Source: Clostridia bacterium
GTDB taxonomy: Bacteria > Bacillota > Clostridia > TANB77 > CAG-465
DNA length: 40,959 nt
NCBI GenBank assembly: GCA_017534305.1
Contig: JAFWCU010000035.1
Location: 143,790 to 184,748 of the forward strand
Reading direction: 5' to 3'
Part shown: in pieces, positions 15,984 through 23,307 of the stretch
Layout of the letters: every line of letters starts with the position of its first letter
How positions within the stretch are numbered: position 1 is the first letter of the stretch
Notes under the pieces: model-generated
What the model was told of the DNA's origin: nothing
Databases searched by the model: none
The model's input: only the letters and a program-made list of their open reading frames with translations
Position numbers and translations under genes: made by a program

Positions 15984-16313
15984 CAAAAAGCGTACTTGAT
16001 TAGTTTTTGAATGGTTATAGTTTTTTATGCATCAAATAAAACAATCAGTACACAAGAAATTGTTCAGTTTTTGTATGAACGTATAAATAAATAAAAGTGG
16101 TTTGATTTTATTAATTTAATGAAAGTTATCGGAACTCTCTGGAGATCTTATAATGGAAATTAATTAATGAAATATATATACGTTTGGGGGCATCAAAGCT
16201 TATTAGTTTGAAGTTTTCGAACTTTTAAGACTGATCTGACAGCTTAGAAATACATTGATACTGAAAATTCTCGAAGGAGAAAAACCCATTGGACGTAGTC
16301 CTGTACGCTTTTT
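15984..16313 (+). ncRNA. candidate structured RNA, about 330 nt, unknown class
   Basis: No coding frame is visible between 15935 and 16653. Eleven bases AAAAAGCGTAC (15984-15994) are fully complementary to GTACGCTTTTT (16303-16313) and would close a domain of about 330 nt. Inside are several clear hairpins. AAGCT/AGCTT (16196-16245) holds ATTAGT/ACTGAT and then AAGTT-TTCG-AACTT. TTCTC-GAAG-GAGAA lies near 16268-16281. GGAC-GTA-GTCC lies near 16291-16301. GTTCA/TGAAC lies near 16063-16081. An outer match pairs 15975-15988 with 16391-16404. The strand is inferred from the plus-strand terminator at 16360. No own promoter was found, so it may be cut from the locus C transcript. It does not show RNase P, tmRNA, SRP or 6S signatures. 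Confidence 0.55.
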
Positions 16314-16359
16314 ATTTTATTTATTTAATTGATATCTAATTTATTTAGGTAAACGGGGG

Positions 16360-16397
16360 AATATTGTATTAGATTCTTAATACAATATTTTTTTTGC
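16360..16397 (+). terminator. intrinsic terminator after the structured RNA region
   Basis: AATATTGTATTA (16360-16371) pairs with TAATACAATATT (16378-16389), followed by TTTTTTTT. It would end transcripts from locus C and/or the RNA at 15984-16313. Confidence 0.88.
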
Positions 16398-16439
16398 CTT
16401 TTTTAGGGTAAATACCATTGTTTTCCTTAAAAATAGCAA

Positions 16440-16577
16440 AAAAATAGGCTATCCCCGAAGGGATAGCTTGAAAAAAAATTATTAAAAAGGATTATTTTAA
16501 CCACAAGGGTTAAAACAAGTAGATCAGATTCGAACTGACACACCGGCATTGCCGAGCTCTTCCATTGAGCTTACTAC
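16440..16577 (-). ncRNA. small RNA with a tRNA-like domain lacking an anticodon arm
   Basis: On the minus strand, a promoter predicts transcription starting at about 16577. The first 59 nt (16577-16519) fold like a shortened tRNA. GTAG/CTAC closes the acceptor-like end. GCTC-AATGGAA-GAGC is a good D arm. GTCAG-TTCGAAT-CTGAT is a canonical T arm with a normal T loop. In place of the 17-nt anticodon arm there is only CGGC-AAT-GCCG, so no anticodon exists. The full 7-bp acceptor stem and CCA are also missing. A second hairpin (GGTTAAAA/TTTTAACC, 16495-16515) and a terminator (16448-16467) complete the unit. The layout recalls the tRNA-like module of bacterial Y RNAs (YrlA type). A decayed tRNA gene is the alternative, but promoter and terminator are intact. 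Confidence 0.72.
16448..16467 (-). terminator. intrinsic terminator of the tRNA-like RNA
   Basis: On the minus strand GCTATCCC-TTCG-GGGATAGC is followed by CTATTTTTTT. This is a UUCG-type tetraloop with an 8-bp stem. Confidence 0.92.
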
Positions 16578-16583
16578 ACTTAT

Positions 16584-16612
16584 ATTATAACATTAATTAT
16601 TTTAAAATTCAA
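16584..16612 (-). promoter_or_regulatory. promoter of the tRNA-like RNA
   Basis: On the minus strand TTGAAT (16607-16612), 17 nt, TATAAT (16584-16589). It is divergent from the extended -10 (TGGTATAAT, 16628-16636) of the radical-SAM gene. The two promoters are close enough to interfere. Confidence 0.85.
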
Positions 16613-16653
16613 GTGTATTGTATGATGTGGTATAATATTTCAAGGAGAATAAA

Positions 16654-17550
16654 ATGGAAAGATATAAAAACTGTAAAATATGTCCACGTGAATGTGGAAT
16701 AGATAGAACAAAATATAAAGGTGTATGTGGAGCAACAGATAAACTAAAAGTAGCACTTGTTTCAACACATAACTTTGAAGAACCATGTATTAGTGGAAAA
16801 GAAGGCTCGGGTACAATTTTCTTTTCTAACTGTAATCTAAGATGTGTATATTGCCAAAATTATGAAATATCTAGAGATGGATATGGAAAAGAAATTAGTA
16901 TTGAACGTTTAGCAGATATAATGATAGAACAACAAGAAAGAGGTGTAAACAACATTAATCTTGTTACACCAACTATGTATGTAGATAGCATTATTGAAGC
17001 AATTAAAATTGCCAAATCTAAGGGCTTAACTATTCCAATAGTATATAACTCTAGTGGATATGAAAAAAGTGACACAATAGACAAATTAAAAGGATACATA
17101 GATATATATTTACCAGACTTTAAATATGCAACAGATAGACTTGCTAAAAGATATTCTGGAATAGATAACTATGTAATAAATGCAAAAGAATCAATTGCAA
17201 AAATGATTATGCAAGTAGGTAAACCTATATTTAATGAAAAAGGAATACTTATATCTGGAGTAGTCATTCGTCATATGATATTACCAAACAATGTTTTAAA
17301 CACAAAATCTGTTCTAAAATATATTGCAAACAATTTCAAAGATAAAGCATTAGTAAGTGTAATGGCACAGTATTTTCCAACAGGTGAGGTTATTAAAGAT
17401 TATCCAGAAATAAATAGAAAGATTACTAAAGAAGAATTAGAAGAAGTAGAAAACTATTTAGAAGAATTAAATATAGAAAATGGATATATACAAGAACTTG
17501 GAGAACACGAAGAAGAGTATGTTCCAAGTTTTAATTTAGACAATGTATAG
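16654..17550 (+). CDS. radical SAM protein, PflA-like glycyl-radical activase family
   Basis: A 298-residue radical SAM protein. The cluster motif CNLRCVYC (C60, C64, C67) is of the CxxxCxxC form, which binds a [4Fe-4S] cluster and S-adenosylmethionine. The N-terminus has a further Cys set (CKICPRECGID...GVCG, residues 7-26). This is typical of the PflA-like proteins often named PflX, not of classical PflA. GSGTIFFSNC, NLVTPTMYVD and YLPDFKYA are family segments. The substrate is unknown, and no glycyl-radical enzyme is encoded nearby. CAAGGAG precedes the ATG. The promoter is an extended -10 (TGGTATAAT, 16628-16636) with a poor -35. It is monocistronic with a strong terminator. Confidence 0.88.
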   Translation: MERYKNCKICPRECGIDRTKYKGVCGATDKLKVALVSTHNFEEPCISGKEGSGTIFFSNCNLRCVYCQNYEISRDGYGKEISIERLADIMIEQQERGVNNINLVTPTMYVDSIIEAIKIAKSKGLTIPIVYNSSGYEKSDTIDKLKGYIDIYLPDFKYATDRLAKRYSGIDNYVINAKESIAKMIMQVGKPIFNEKGILISGVVIRHMILPNNVLNTKSVLKYIANNFKDKALVSVMAQYFPTGEVIKDYPEINRKITKEELEEVENYLEELNIENGYIQELGEHEEEYVPSFNLDNV

Positions 17551-17577
17551 TAGATGAAATTATTCATCTACTTTTTT
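17550..17577 (+). terminator. intrinsic terminator after the radical SAM gene
   Basis: GTAGATGAA (17550-17558) pairs with TTCATCTAC (17563-17571) around ATTA, then TTTTTT. Confidence 0.9.
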
Positions 17578-17595
17578 GTTTTCATTTTTTAATTA

Positions 17596-17624
17596 TTGTT
17601 TAATTAAGAAAAATACTATATAAT
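17596..17624 (+). promoter_or_regulatory. promoter of the NUDIX gene
   Basis: TTGTTT, 17 nt, TATAAT. Confidence 0.7.
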
Positions 17625-17642
17625 TATTCTGGTGATTATATT

Positions 17643-18203
17643 ATGAGTTTTATAGATGAATTGAAAGAATACACACCAAAGTGTGAACAAGAAAAAAAAG
17701 ACAAAGAATTTATGTTAGAAGCATATGATACTTTTCCTAATATATTTGTTAGAGAAAATAATTTTGTACATTTTACTTCTTCTGCACTTGTAGTAAATAA
17801 AGATAGAACTAAAGCATTACTTATATTCCATAACATATATAATTCATGGGCTTGGGTAGGTGGACATGCAGATGGAGAAGAAGATTTGCTTGCAGTAGCA
17901 CTTCGTGAAGTTAGAGAAGAAACATCTGTTAAAAATATAAAAGTTTTAGGCGATGGAAAAATCATGTCTATTGATGCACTTCCTGTTGCAGGACATATAA
18001 AAAGAGGAAAATATGTTAGTAGCCATATACATTTTAGTGCAGCATATATTTTTGAAGCTGACGAGAATGAAACTATACAAATTAAACCAGATGAAAATAG
18101 TCAAGTGGCATGGCAACCAATAGACAAAGTAGTAGAACTATCTACAGAGCCACATATGAAACCTGCTTATCAAAAATTAGTAGATATTGCTAAAACATTA
18201 TAA
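17643..18203 (+). CDS. NUDIX hydrolase
   Basis: A 186-residue NUDIX-fold protein. The Nudix box runs from G74 to V96 (start GGHADGEED, end REVREETSV). It matches GX5EX7REUXEEXGU except that the late Gly is Ser95. The catalytic/metal Glu residues E89, E92 and E93 are present. Such enzymes cleave X-linked nucleoside diphosphates or related pyrophosphates. The WAWVGGHADGEE context resembles the subgroup often annotated as NUDIX hydrolases of unknown substrate, with some similarity to isopentenyl-diphosphate isomerases. An N-terminal extension of about 40 residues precedes the core. The start has GGTGAT before it. The gene is monocistronic. Confidence 0.88.
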   Translation: MSFIDELKEYTPKCEQEKKDKEFMLEAYDTFPNIFVRENNFVHFTSSALVVNKDRTKALLIFHNIYNSWAWVGGHADGEEDLLAVALREVREETSVKNIKVLGDGKIMSIDALPVAGHIKRGKYVSSHIHFSAAYIFEADENETIQIKPDENSQVAWQPIDKVVELSTEPHMKPAYQKLVDIAKTL

Positions 18204-18211
18204 TTAAATTG

Positions 18212-18240
18212 TTGAATAATGTTTTAAAAGATTATATAAT
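18212..18240 (+). promoter_or_regulatory. promoter of the 18283 gene
   Basis: TTGAAT, 17 nt, TATAAT, about 40 nt before the start codon. Confidence 0.72.
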
Positions 18241-18282
18241 TAATATACTAAAGATAAAAATAGATAATATTGGAGGGAGTAT

Positions 18283-19263
18283 ATGGAAATAAGAGAAATC
18301 TTTGACACAATTGAAAGTGACTCTAATATGGACGAAGAACTTCAAAGAGATATTCTTGAGAAAATAGATAATATAGCTCGTGCAGATAAATTAGTAGATG
18401 GCCTAGAAGAAAAAATTGAAGAACACAAAGATGAGCTTTCAGAAAAAGAGTTAAAATATATTATAAATAAATGTATATCATATAAAAGCGTTTTTTATAG
18501 ATTTAGAAATGGTGGAATTGTAGACTACGATCAACTAAACGATATTACTTCTAGAATATTTGCTCTAGAAGAGAGTATTCGTGTAAATGATTTTGCTAAA
18601 TGGAAACAAGAACTTTTAGAATATAAAGGTTCTAAAGAAGACAAAGAAGAAGATAAAATGCTTAAGAATATGCTTATGGTTATACCAGAAGAAACAAATG
18701 TTGTAGAAAAAGTTACTAGAATGTTTAAAAGAGCTTTTTGGAAAATAAAACAAAAATCTCAAAAGCATAAAGAAGAATCTGAAGAAGTAATAGAACTTCC
18801 ACAAAACACTTTTGTAGATCTTGCTGCAGAAGATGAAAGCCTAAATCCAAATTTAATAAAAGATGAACCTATTGAACCACAAGAAGAAATAGATGAAGAA
18901 GAAGCTTTAGAAGAAAAATTTGGAGATGATTTCATTGAGCAAGAAGAAACTACTGAAGAGCCAATGGCAGAAGAAGTAGTTGAAGATACTACTCAAGAAA
19001 TAACGCAAGAAACTCCTGCAGAAGTTGAAGAAGAACAAGTAGAAGTAATAGAAGAAGAGCCAGTTAAAGAGGCACAAGAGATTATTCCAGAACCTGTTGA
19101 AGAAGCAGTAGAATACGTTGAAGAAACTATAGAAGAACAACCAAAAAGAAGAAGAGCAGCTGTTATGAATGAAGAAACAAAAAAAGAAGAAGAAGAAAAA
19201 GTCGAAGAAGTAGAAGAAGCTCCTAAAAAGAGAGTAAGAAAAGCTGTTCAAAAGAAAAAATAG
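18283..19263 (+). CDS. acidic-tailed helical protein, unknown
   Basis: A 326-residue protein with no family recognised. Residues 1-170 are helical and charged, with a compact module up to about 120 (ISYKSVFYRFRNGG is a distinctive segment) and a basic patch KRAFWKIKQKSQKHK. Residues 185-285 are extremely rich in Glu, Val, Pro and Thr and probably disordered. The final 45 residues turn basic (PKRRRAAV, PKKRVRKAVQKKK). A basic tail after an acidic linker is a common layout for proteins that bind nucleic acids or ribosomes, but that is inference. No signal peptide or membrane span is seen. It has its own promoter, TGGAGGG as ribosome site, and a terminator. Confidence 0.7.
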   Translation: MEIREIFDTIESDSNMDEELQRDILEKIDNIARADKLVDGLEEKIEEHKDELSEKELKYIINKCISYKSVFYRFRNGGIVDYDQLNDITSRIFALEESIRVNDFAKWKQELLEYKGSKEDKEEDKMLKNMLMVIPEETNVVEKVTRMFKRAFWKIKQKSQKHKEESEEVIELPQNTFVDLAAEDESLNPNLIKDEPIEPQEEIDEEEALEEKFGDDFIEQEETTEEPMAEEVVEDTTQEITQETPAEVEEEQVEVIEEEPVKEAQEIIPEPVEEAVEYVEETIEEQPKRRRAAVMNEETKKEEEEKVEEVEEAPKKRVRKAVQKKK

Positions 19264-19275
19264 TAAAGAAAATTA

Positions 19276-19303
19276 AGCCTACATTATTGTAGGCTTTTAT
19301 TTT
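19276..19303 (+). terminator. intrinsic terminator after the 18283 gene
   Basis: AGCCTACA (19276-19283), TTAT loop, TGTAGGCT (19288-19295), then a T-rich run. Confidence 0.85.
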
Positions 19304-19315
19304 TATGCACAAAAG

Positions 19316-19344
19316 TTGACATAAAGATTAAAAAGTGGTATAAT
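19316..19344 (+). promoter_or_regulatory. consensus promoter of the 19434 gene
   Basis: TTGACA, 17 nt, TATAAT, a perfect consensus. The leader contains a GTTC...GTGA-TAAT-TCAC-GAAC stem-loop near 19369-19392. Confidence 0.9.
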
Positions 19345-19433
19345 AATATCGCGATTGATTATATTTTAGTTCATCAGTGATAATTCACGAACAGTCGTAA
19401 AAAAATATTCGTCATATAAGGAGGAAAAAAATT

Positions 19434-19784
19434 ATGACAAAACAAAATTTTGTTAAAACAGGAAGTTCCAAAAAGGAACAAAATGAAGTTGCTAGATATC
19501 TAGCAGTAAGAAGTAGTGATCGTATTTTGTATGATCCAAAGCAATTATTAGTAATTGATGAAAACAATTTGGTTGAGGAATTACAAGTAATAGAAGACGA
19601 AGATTTAGAATATGGAGATATGAAAATAGTAAGAGTCGTATTTTCAGACCGTGTAAACAATGAAGAAGCTCATGAAAAAGCTAAATTCACAATGGATATT
19701 ATAACATCCTTAACATTAAGCCAGTTTGAAAGAAAACTAGCAAAATGTAACAATGAGTCTGAAGTAGAAGACTTATGTGAATAG
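19434..19784 (+). CDS. small soluble orphan protein, unknown
   Basis: A 116-residue protein, no family recognised. It has mixed alpha/beta character: a basic N-terminus, a beta-rich middle (RILYDPKQLLVIDENNLVEELQVIEDED...MKIVRVVFSD) and a helical C-terminus (AHEKAKFTMDIITSLTLSQFERKLAK). No membrane span, signal peptide or catalytic motif is visible. It is strictly monocistronic, with a perfect-consensus promoter, an AAGGAGG ribosome site, a hairpin in its 85-nt leader and its own terminator. High expression is therefore likely. Its two downstream neighbours are similar stand-alone units. Confidence 0.72.
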   Translation: MTKQNFVKTGSSKKEQNEVARYLAVRSSDRILYDPKQLLVIDENNLVEELQVIEDEDLEYGDMKIVRVVFSDRVNNEEAHEKAKFTMDIITSLTLSQFERKLAKCNNESEVEDLCE

Positions 19785-19790
19785 AAAAAT

Positions 19791-19816
19791 CAGAGGAAAT
19801 CCTCTGGTTCTTTTTT
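19791..19816 (+). terminator. intrinsic terminator after the 19434 gene
   Basis: CAGAGG (19791-19796), AAAT loop, CCTCTG (19801-19806), then TTCTTTTTTT. Confidence 0.85.
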
Positions 19817-19848
19817 TACTTTCAAATGTTGTATTATGTAGTGTAAAG

Positions 19849-19877
19849 TTGAAAAATAGCGCGATTTGTGGTATAAT
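19849..19877 (+). promoter_or_regulatory. promoter of the 20030 gene
   Basis: TTGAAA, 17 nt, TATAAT with TG upstream of the -10. About 145 nt of leader follow. They contain GAAC/GTTC pairing near 19905-19920 and an AGCATT-TATG-AATGCT hairpin near 19944-19959. Confidence 0.82.
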
Positions 19878-20029
19878 ATAAGTGTAGATATATTTATAGC
19901 TACGGAACGAAATTATGTTCTAGATTATGTGAAAAAATTTTTTAGCATTTATGAATGCTTTGCCACATTAAAATCTTTAGAATTTATGTTCGTTAATTAA
20001 AAATACAAAGGAAAGTGAGGTTGAATAAT

Positions 20030-20266
20030 ATGGAATTATTCAAGAAATTATTAAGGGGAACTAAGGAAGAGGCTATGGAGATTTTAATGAAAGGAGAGTC
20101 TACTAAAGGATTTGACAGAGCTGTAGAGTATGCTTATATGCATTATGAATCTTATCTTACAGGTAATACTGTAGTATTTAGAGATGGTGCAAATAGAGTA
20201 GCCAAGGTAGATCTTGATACAGTTACTGCAATTCTTGGTGTTGAACCAGCTTTAGATAGACGTTAA
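20030..20266 (+). CDS. 78-residue orphan protein, unknown
   Basis: A 78-residue soluble protein without a recognised family. Two helical segments (ELFKKLLRGTKEEAMEILMKG and RAVEYAYMHYESYL) are followed by a beta-like hairpin (NTVVFRDGANRVAKVDLDTV) and a short tail. The ATG at 20030 is chosen over a GTG at 20015 because GTGAGG lies 9 nt before the ATG, whereas the GTG is too close to AAAGGA. It is monocistronic, with its own promoter, long leader and terminator. Confidence 0.65.
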   Translation: MELFKKLLRGTKEEAMEILMKGESTKGFDRAVEYAYMHYESYLTGNTVVFRDGANRVAKVDLDTVTAILGVEPALDRR

Positions 20267-20281
20267 GCATTGATTTCCATA

Positions 20282-20310
20282 AGTTCAGATTATAGTATCT
20301 GAGCTTTTTT
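20282..20310 (+). terminator. intrinsic terminator after the 20030 gene
   Basis: AGTTCAGAT (20282-20290) pairs with ATCTGAGCT (20297-20305), then TTTTT. Confidence 0.85.
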
Positions 20311-20323
20311 GTTGCCTATTTCC

Positions 20324-20352
20324 TTGACATAACTAGATCTCTATGTTATAAT
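20324..20352 (+). promoter_or_regulatory. consensus promoter of the 20414 gene
   Basis: TTGACA, 17 nt, TATAAT, a perfect consensus. Confidence 0.9.
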
Positions 20353-20413
20353 ATTTTATGTAAACAACATAGATTTACCTTGAAAGAAAATTTTTAAGAA
20401 GGGAGGCAAGAAT

Positions 20414-20806
20414 ATGTGTAATAATATTCGAGCAAATATTTTAAAGAAACCTCAAGTTAAGGAGGTCGTAAAAGACAAAATAACAGATTGGATTGAAGAT
20501 AGACCCAATCTAACAGCTAATGGTAAAGCAAAAAGAAATAAGGTGCAAGGTGAAACTTATATTTCATATGAGAGTGGTTCACCACTAAAACTTCATGATG
20601 GCACTAGAGTCCATAGCATAAAAACTAAAAAAATAGATGATGAATTCAAAGAAGTAATAATTGAAATTGTATTTCCAAACGAAAGTAAAGAGCATACAGT
20701 AAGAATAAAAAGATATGCAGATGATTCATTAGATACTTTGGAAGAATTTTTAGAAAATAGTCAATCAATATTTCAAACAAGGAATATAGACTTAAATTAC
20801 GACTAA
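20414..20806 (+). CDS. 130-residue orphan protein, unknown
   Basis: A 130-residue soluble protein, no family recognised. A basic helical start (RANILKKPQVKEVVKDKITDWIEDR) leads into a beta-rich core (ETYISYESGSPLKLHDGTRV, KEVIIEIVFPNESKEHTVRI). A helical end (DDSLDTLEEFLENSQSIF) follows. GAAGGGAGG precedes the ATG at good spacing. The gene has its own perfect-consensus promoter and its own terminator. It is the third such unit in a row, and no operon partner exists. Confidence 0.7.
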   Translation: MCNNIRANILKKPQVKEVVKDKITDWIEDRPNLTANGKAKRNKVQGETYISYESGSPLKLHDGTRVHSIKTKKIDDEFKEVIIEIVFPNESKEHTVRIKRYADDSLDTLEEFLENSQSIFQTRNIDLNYD

Positions 20807-20812
20807 TAAATT

Positions 20813-20842
20813 AGAGATGAATTATTTCATCTCTTCTTTTTT
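20813..20842 (+). terminator. intrinsic terminator after the 20414 gene
   Basis: AGAGATGAA (20813-20821), TTAT loop, TTCATCTCT (20826-20834), then TCTTTTTT. Confidence 0.88.
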
Positions 20843-20906
20843 GCAAATTTGGATTTTAAGACACTTTATTATACAAGTGGCTAATGAATAGTGAAAAATA
20901 TAAAAG

Positions 20907-20935
20907 TTGAAAATTTCTGCAATATCGCGTAAAAT
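20907..20935 (+). promoter_or_regulatory. possible distal promoter upstream of the aldose epimerase gene
   Basis: TTGAAA, 17 nt, TAAAAT. A transcript from here would contain the inverted repeat at 20969-21044. Confidence 0.55.
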
Positions 20936-20968
20936 AAGTATATATCAGTTGTAAAGAGGAGTTGTTAA

Positions 20969-21044
20969 ATCATACGAATATGAAATATTACAAAATTATT
21001 ACATTTTTTTAAAAAAACTATTGTCAAAATGATTATCGTATGAT
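20969..21044 (+). promoter_or_regulatory. 9-nt inverted repeat, one arm overlapping the -10
   Basis: ATCATACGA (20969-20977) and TCGTATGAT (21036-21044) are perfect inverted copies 58 nt apart. The right arm ends in the -10 of the proximal promoter. This suggests operator half-sites for looping, or an RNA stem in the distal transcript. Confidence 0.45.
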
Positions 21045-21049
21045 ATAAT
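21021..21049 (+). promoter_or_regulatory. proximal promoter of the aldose epimerase gene
   Basis: TTGTCA, 17 nt, TATAAT with TG before the -10. Only about 18 nt of leader would follow. CTCCT (21053-21057) could pair with AGGAG (21065-21069) of the ribosome site. Confidence 0.78.
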
Positions 21050-21073
21050 GAACTCCTTTTTGATAGGAGGTTA

Positions 21074-21940
21074 ATGGTGAATTTAGAAATAGTAACTACA
21101 CCAAATGGCGCTGAACTTAAAAGTATCACTTACAAAGGCAGAGAATATTTACATCAAGGAGAAAACGTTCTAGACGAAGATGGTAATGTATACTGGAAGC
21201 GAAGAGCACCTATCCTTTTTCCAATAGTTGGAGCATTAAAGAATAACACTACTAAAATTGGAGAAAAAGATTTTCATATGTCACAACATGGATTTGCGCG
21301 CGACATGAAGTTTGACATTGTAAAGATATCAGAAAGGGAGCATACGTACGTATTAAAATATAACGAAGAAACTCTCAAAATGTATCCATATAAATTTGAG
21401 CTGTATGTAACATATACTATACGCAACAATAGTCTTACTGTCACATATAGAGTGAATAATGTGGATAATAAAGAGATATACTTCGCGATAGGCGGTCATC
21501 CTGCATTCTCAATTAACTTGAAAGAGAACAGGTATAAAGTTGAGTTTGATGATATTGAAGAAGATGTTAGGTTTTTGCAATTAGAGAACGGACTTGTATC
21601 ATATAATAATGATTATGTGAATAGTTCGTGTATGACAGATAAGAAGATTATCAATATTAAAAAGGACACTTTTGCGCATGATGCGATCATAATGAGTGAT
21701 TTAAAGTCTAAAAGAGTAAGGTTGATAGAAAACGATAAGGAACTATTAGAAATGGATTTTTCAGGGTTTAAGTATTTGGCTTTATGGTCTAAGAAAAACG
21801 CGCCATTCATATGTATTGAACCATGGTATAATACTGCGGACTATACCGATTCAAACGGAATGTTTTTAGACAAAAAAGACATAATTAAACTTGAAGTTAA
21901 CAAGTCGTTTAAATGTGAATATACAATAACATTTAAATAA
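21074..21940 (+). CDS. aldose 1-epimerase family protein (GalM/LacX-like)
   Basis: A 288-residue galactose-mutarotase-fold protein of the shorter LacX-like branch. The two family histidines are visible: H72 in MSQHGFARD and H142 in AIGGHPAF. APILFPIVGAL and CIEPWYNTADY are family segments; the Glu of the last is a likely catalytic residue. It would interconvert sugar anomers in the cytoplasm, but the actual sugar is unknown. AGGAGG precedes the ATG. The gene uses GCG, CGC, ACG and CTC codons (for example in FARD) that are rare in its neighbours, which suggests later acquisition. It stands alone between strong terminators. Confidence 0.88.
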   Translation: MVNLEIVTTPNGAELKSITYKGREYLHQGENVLDEDGNVYWKRRAPILFPIVGALKNNTTKIGEKDFHMSQHGFARDMKFDIVKISEREHTYVLKYNEETLKMYPYKFELYVTYTIRNNSLTVTYRVNNVDNKEIYFAIGGHPAFSINLKENRYKVEFDDIEEDVRFLQLENGLVSYNNDYVNSSCMTDKKIINIKKDTFAHDAIIMSDLKSKRVRLIENDKELLEMDFSGFKYLALWSKKNAPFICIEPWYNTADYTDSNGMFLDKKDIIKLEVNKSFKCEYTITFK

Positions 21941-21963
21941 ATAAAAAAGTGAAATTTGGTTTA

Positions 21964-21995
21964 GGTATACCGGACATTCGGTATACCCTTTTTTT
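21964..21995 (+). terminator. intrinsic terminator after the aldose epimerase gene
   Basis: GGTATACCG (21964-21972), GACATT loop, CGGTATACC (21979-21987), then CTTTTTTT. Confidence 0.92.
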
Positions 21996-22078
21996 ACTTA
22001 AAAAAATAAATATATAAAATAAACATTAAAAAGCAGGGATAACTCCCTGCTATTATACGTATTAAAATATAGTTATAA

Positions 22079-23236
22079 TTAAATATTACTTAATAATTCT
22101 TCAACTTTATCTGTTTTTTCAAAAGAAACATTTAAATCTTCTCTACCAATGTGACCATAGTGACTAAGATCTGCAAAAGGTAATTCTTTTAGATTTAATG
22201 ATTTAATAATTCCTTCTGGAGTAAGATTAAATACTTTTTCAATTGCATTAAGTATTCTATCTTCGTCAACTGTGTTTGTTCCAAATGTATTAATGTATAT
22301 AGATACTGGAGCAGATACACCAATTGCATATGAAAGTTGAATTTCACATTTTCTTGCAAGTTTTGCTGCTACAACGTTTTTTGCAATATATCTTGCAGCA
22401 TATGCAGCACTTCTATCTACTTTAGTTGGATCTTTTCCACTAAATGCACCGCCACCATGACGAGCATAACCACCATAAGTATCAACAATTATTTTTCTAC
22501 CAGTAAGACCACTATCGCTTTCTGGACCACCAATAACAAATCTTCCAGTAGGATTAATATAGTATTTTGTTTTTTCATCTAGTAATTCTGCTGGAATAAC
22601 TGGAAGAATAATCTCTTTTTTAACAGCGTCTCTTAACTTTTCAATAGATATTGTATCAGTATGTTGTGTAGATACTACAACAGTATCAATTCTAACAGGT
22701 TTATCTCCATCATACTCAACAGTTACTTGTGTTTTACCATCTGGTCTTAAAAAGTCTAATATGTTGTTTTCTCTAGCATATTCAAGTCTTTTCGCAAGTT
22801 TATGTGCAAGTGAAATTGGAAGAGGCATTAGTTCTTCTGTCTCATCACAAGCATATCCAAACATAATACCTTGGTCTCCAGCACCAAGTGTTTCTTCATC
22901 ATCATAAGATGAGTTAACTCCTTGAGCAATATCTGGAGATTGTTGTTGTAATCCTAAGATTACTTTGCAATTTTCAACATCAAAACCAGAACCCGCAACA
23001 GTGTATCCGATTTTTCTTAGTGCGTCTTTTGCAATTTTTTCATAATCTAGTTTAGCACTAGTTGTAATTTCTCCAAAGATAAATAATGTATCTTTAGAAA
23101 TAGAAGTCTCACATGCAACTCTAGAATTTTTATCTTCTTTAATTGCTGCTTCTAAAATTGAATCTGAAATGCAGTCACATACTTTATCTGGGTGCCCTGC
23201 GGTAACACTTTCAGATGTAAATAAAAATCTACTCAT
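22079..23236 (-). CDS. metK: S-adenosylmethionine synthetase
   Basis: A 385-residue enzyme that makes SAM from methionine and ATP. The start ([19 protein letters not shown]) contains the ATP-binding GHPDK motif. [12 protein letters not shown] and [16 protein letters not shown] are the other family signatures. Length is normal. The ATG at 23236 is preceded by AAGGAGTG. An upstream extension to 23323 would run into the riboswitch leader and is rejected. The gene is monocistronic behind a SAM-I riboswitch, so it is repressed when SAM is plentiful. Confidence 0.97.
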   Translation of the reverse strand: MSRFLFTSESVTAGHPDKVCDCISDSILEAAIKEDKNSRVACETSISKDTLFIFGEITTSAKLDYEKIAKDALRKIGYTVAGSGFDVENCKVILGLQQQSPDIAQGVNSSYDDEETLGAGDQGIMFGYACDETEELMPLPISLAHKLAKRLEYARENNILDFLRPDGKTQVTVEYDGDKPVRIDTVVVSTQHTDTISIEKLRDAVKKEIILPVIPAELLDEKTKYYINPTGRFVIGGPESDSGLTGRKIIVDTYGGYARHGGGAFSGKDPTKVDRSAAYAARYIAKNVVAAKLARKCEIQLSYAIGVSAPVSIYINTFGTNTVDEDRILNAIEKVFNLTPEGIIKSLNLKELPFADLSHYGHIGREDLNVSFEKTDKVEELLSNI

Positions 23237-23307
23237 TTTAACACTCCTTTCATAATGAATATATAAAAATAATATTAAAATATATTGAATAAGGCATAAA
23301 CGAAAAA

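Noticed and set aside
16519..16577. Functional tRNA gene
   Set aside because: There is no anticodon loop, the acceptor stem is incomplete and no CCA is present, so it cannot act as a normal tRNA.
18907..19251. Phe-rich open frame on the minus strand
   Set aside because: It is the antisense of the GAA-rich acidic region of the 18283 gene.
20980..21012. Ten-codon reading frame MKYYKIITFF before the aldose epimerase gene
   Set aside because: The nearest ribosome-like site is too far upstream, and the frame is within AT-rich promoter DNA.
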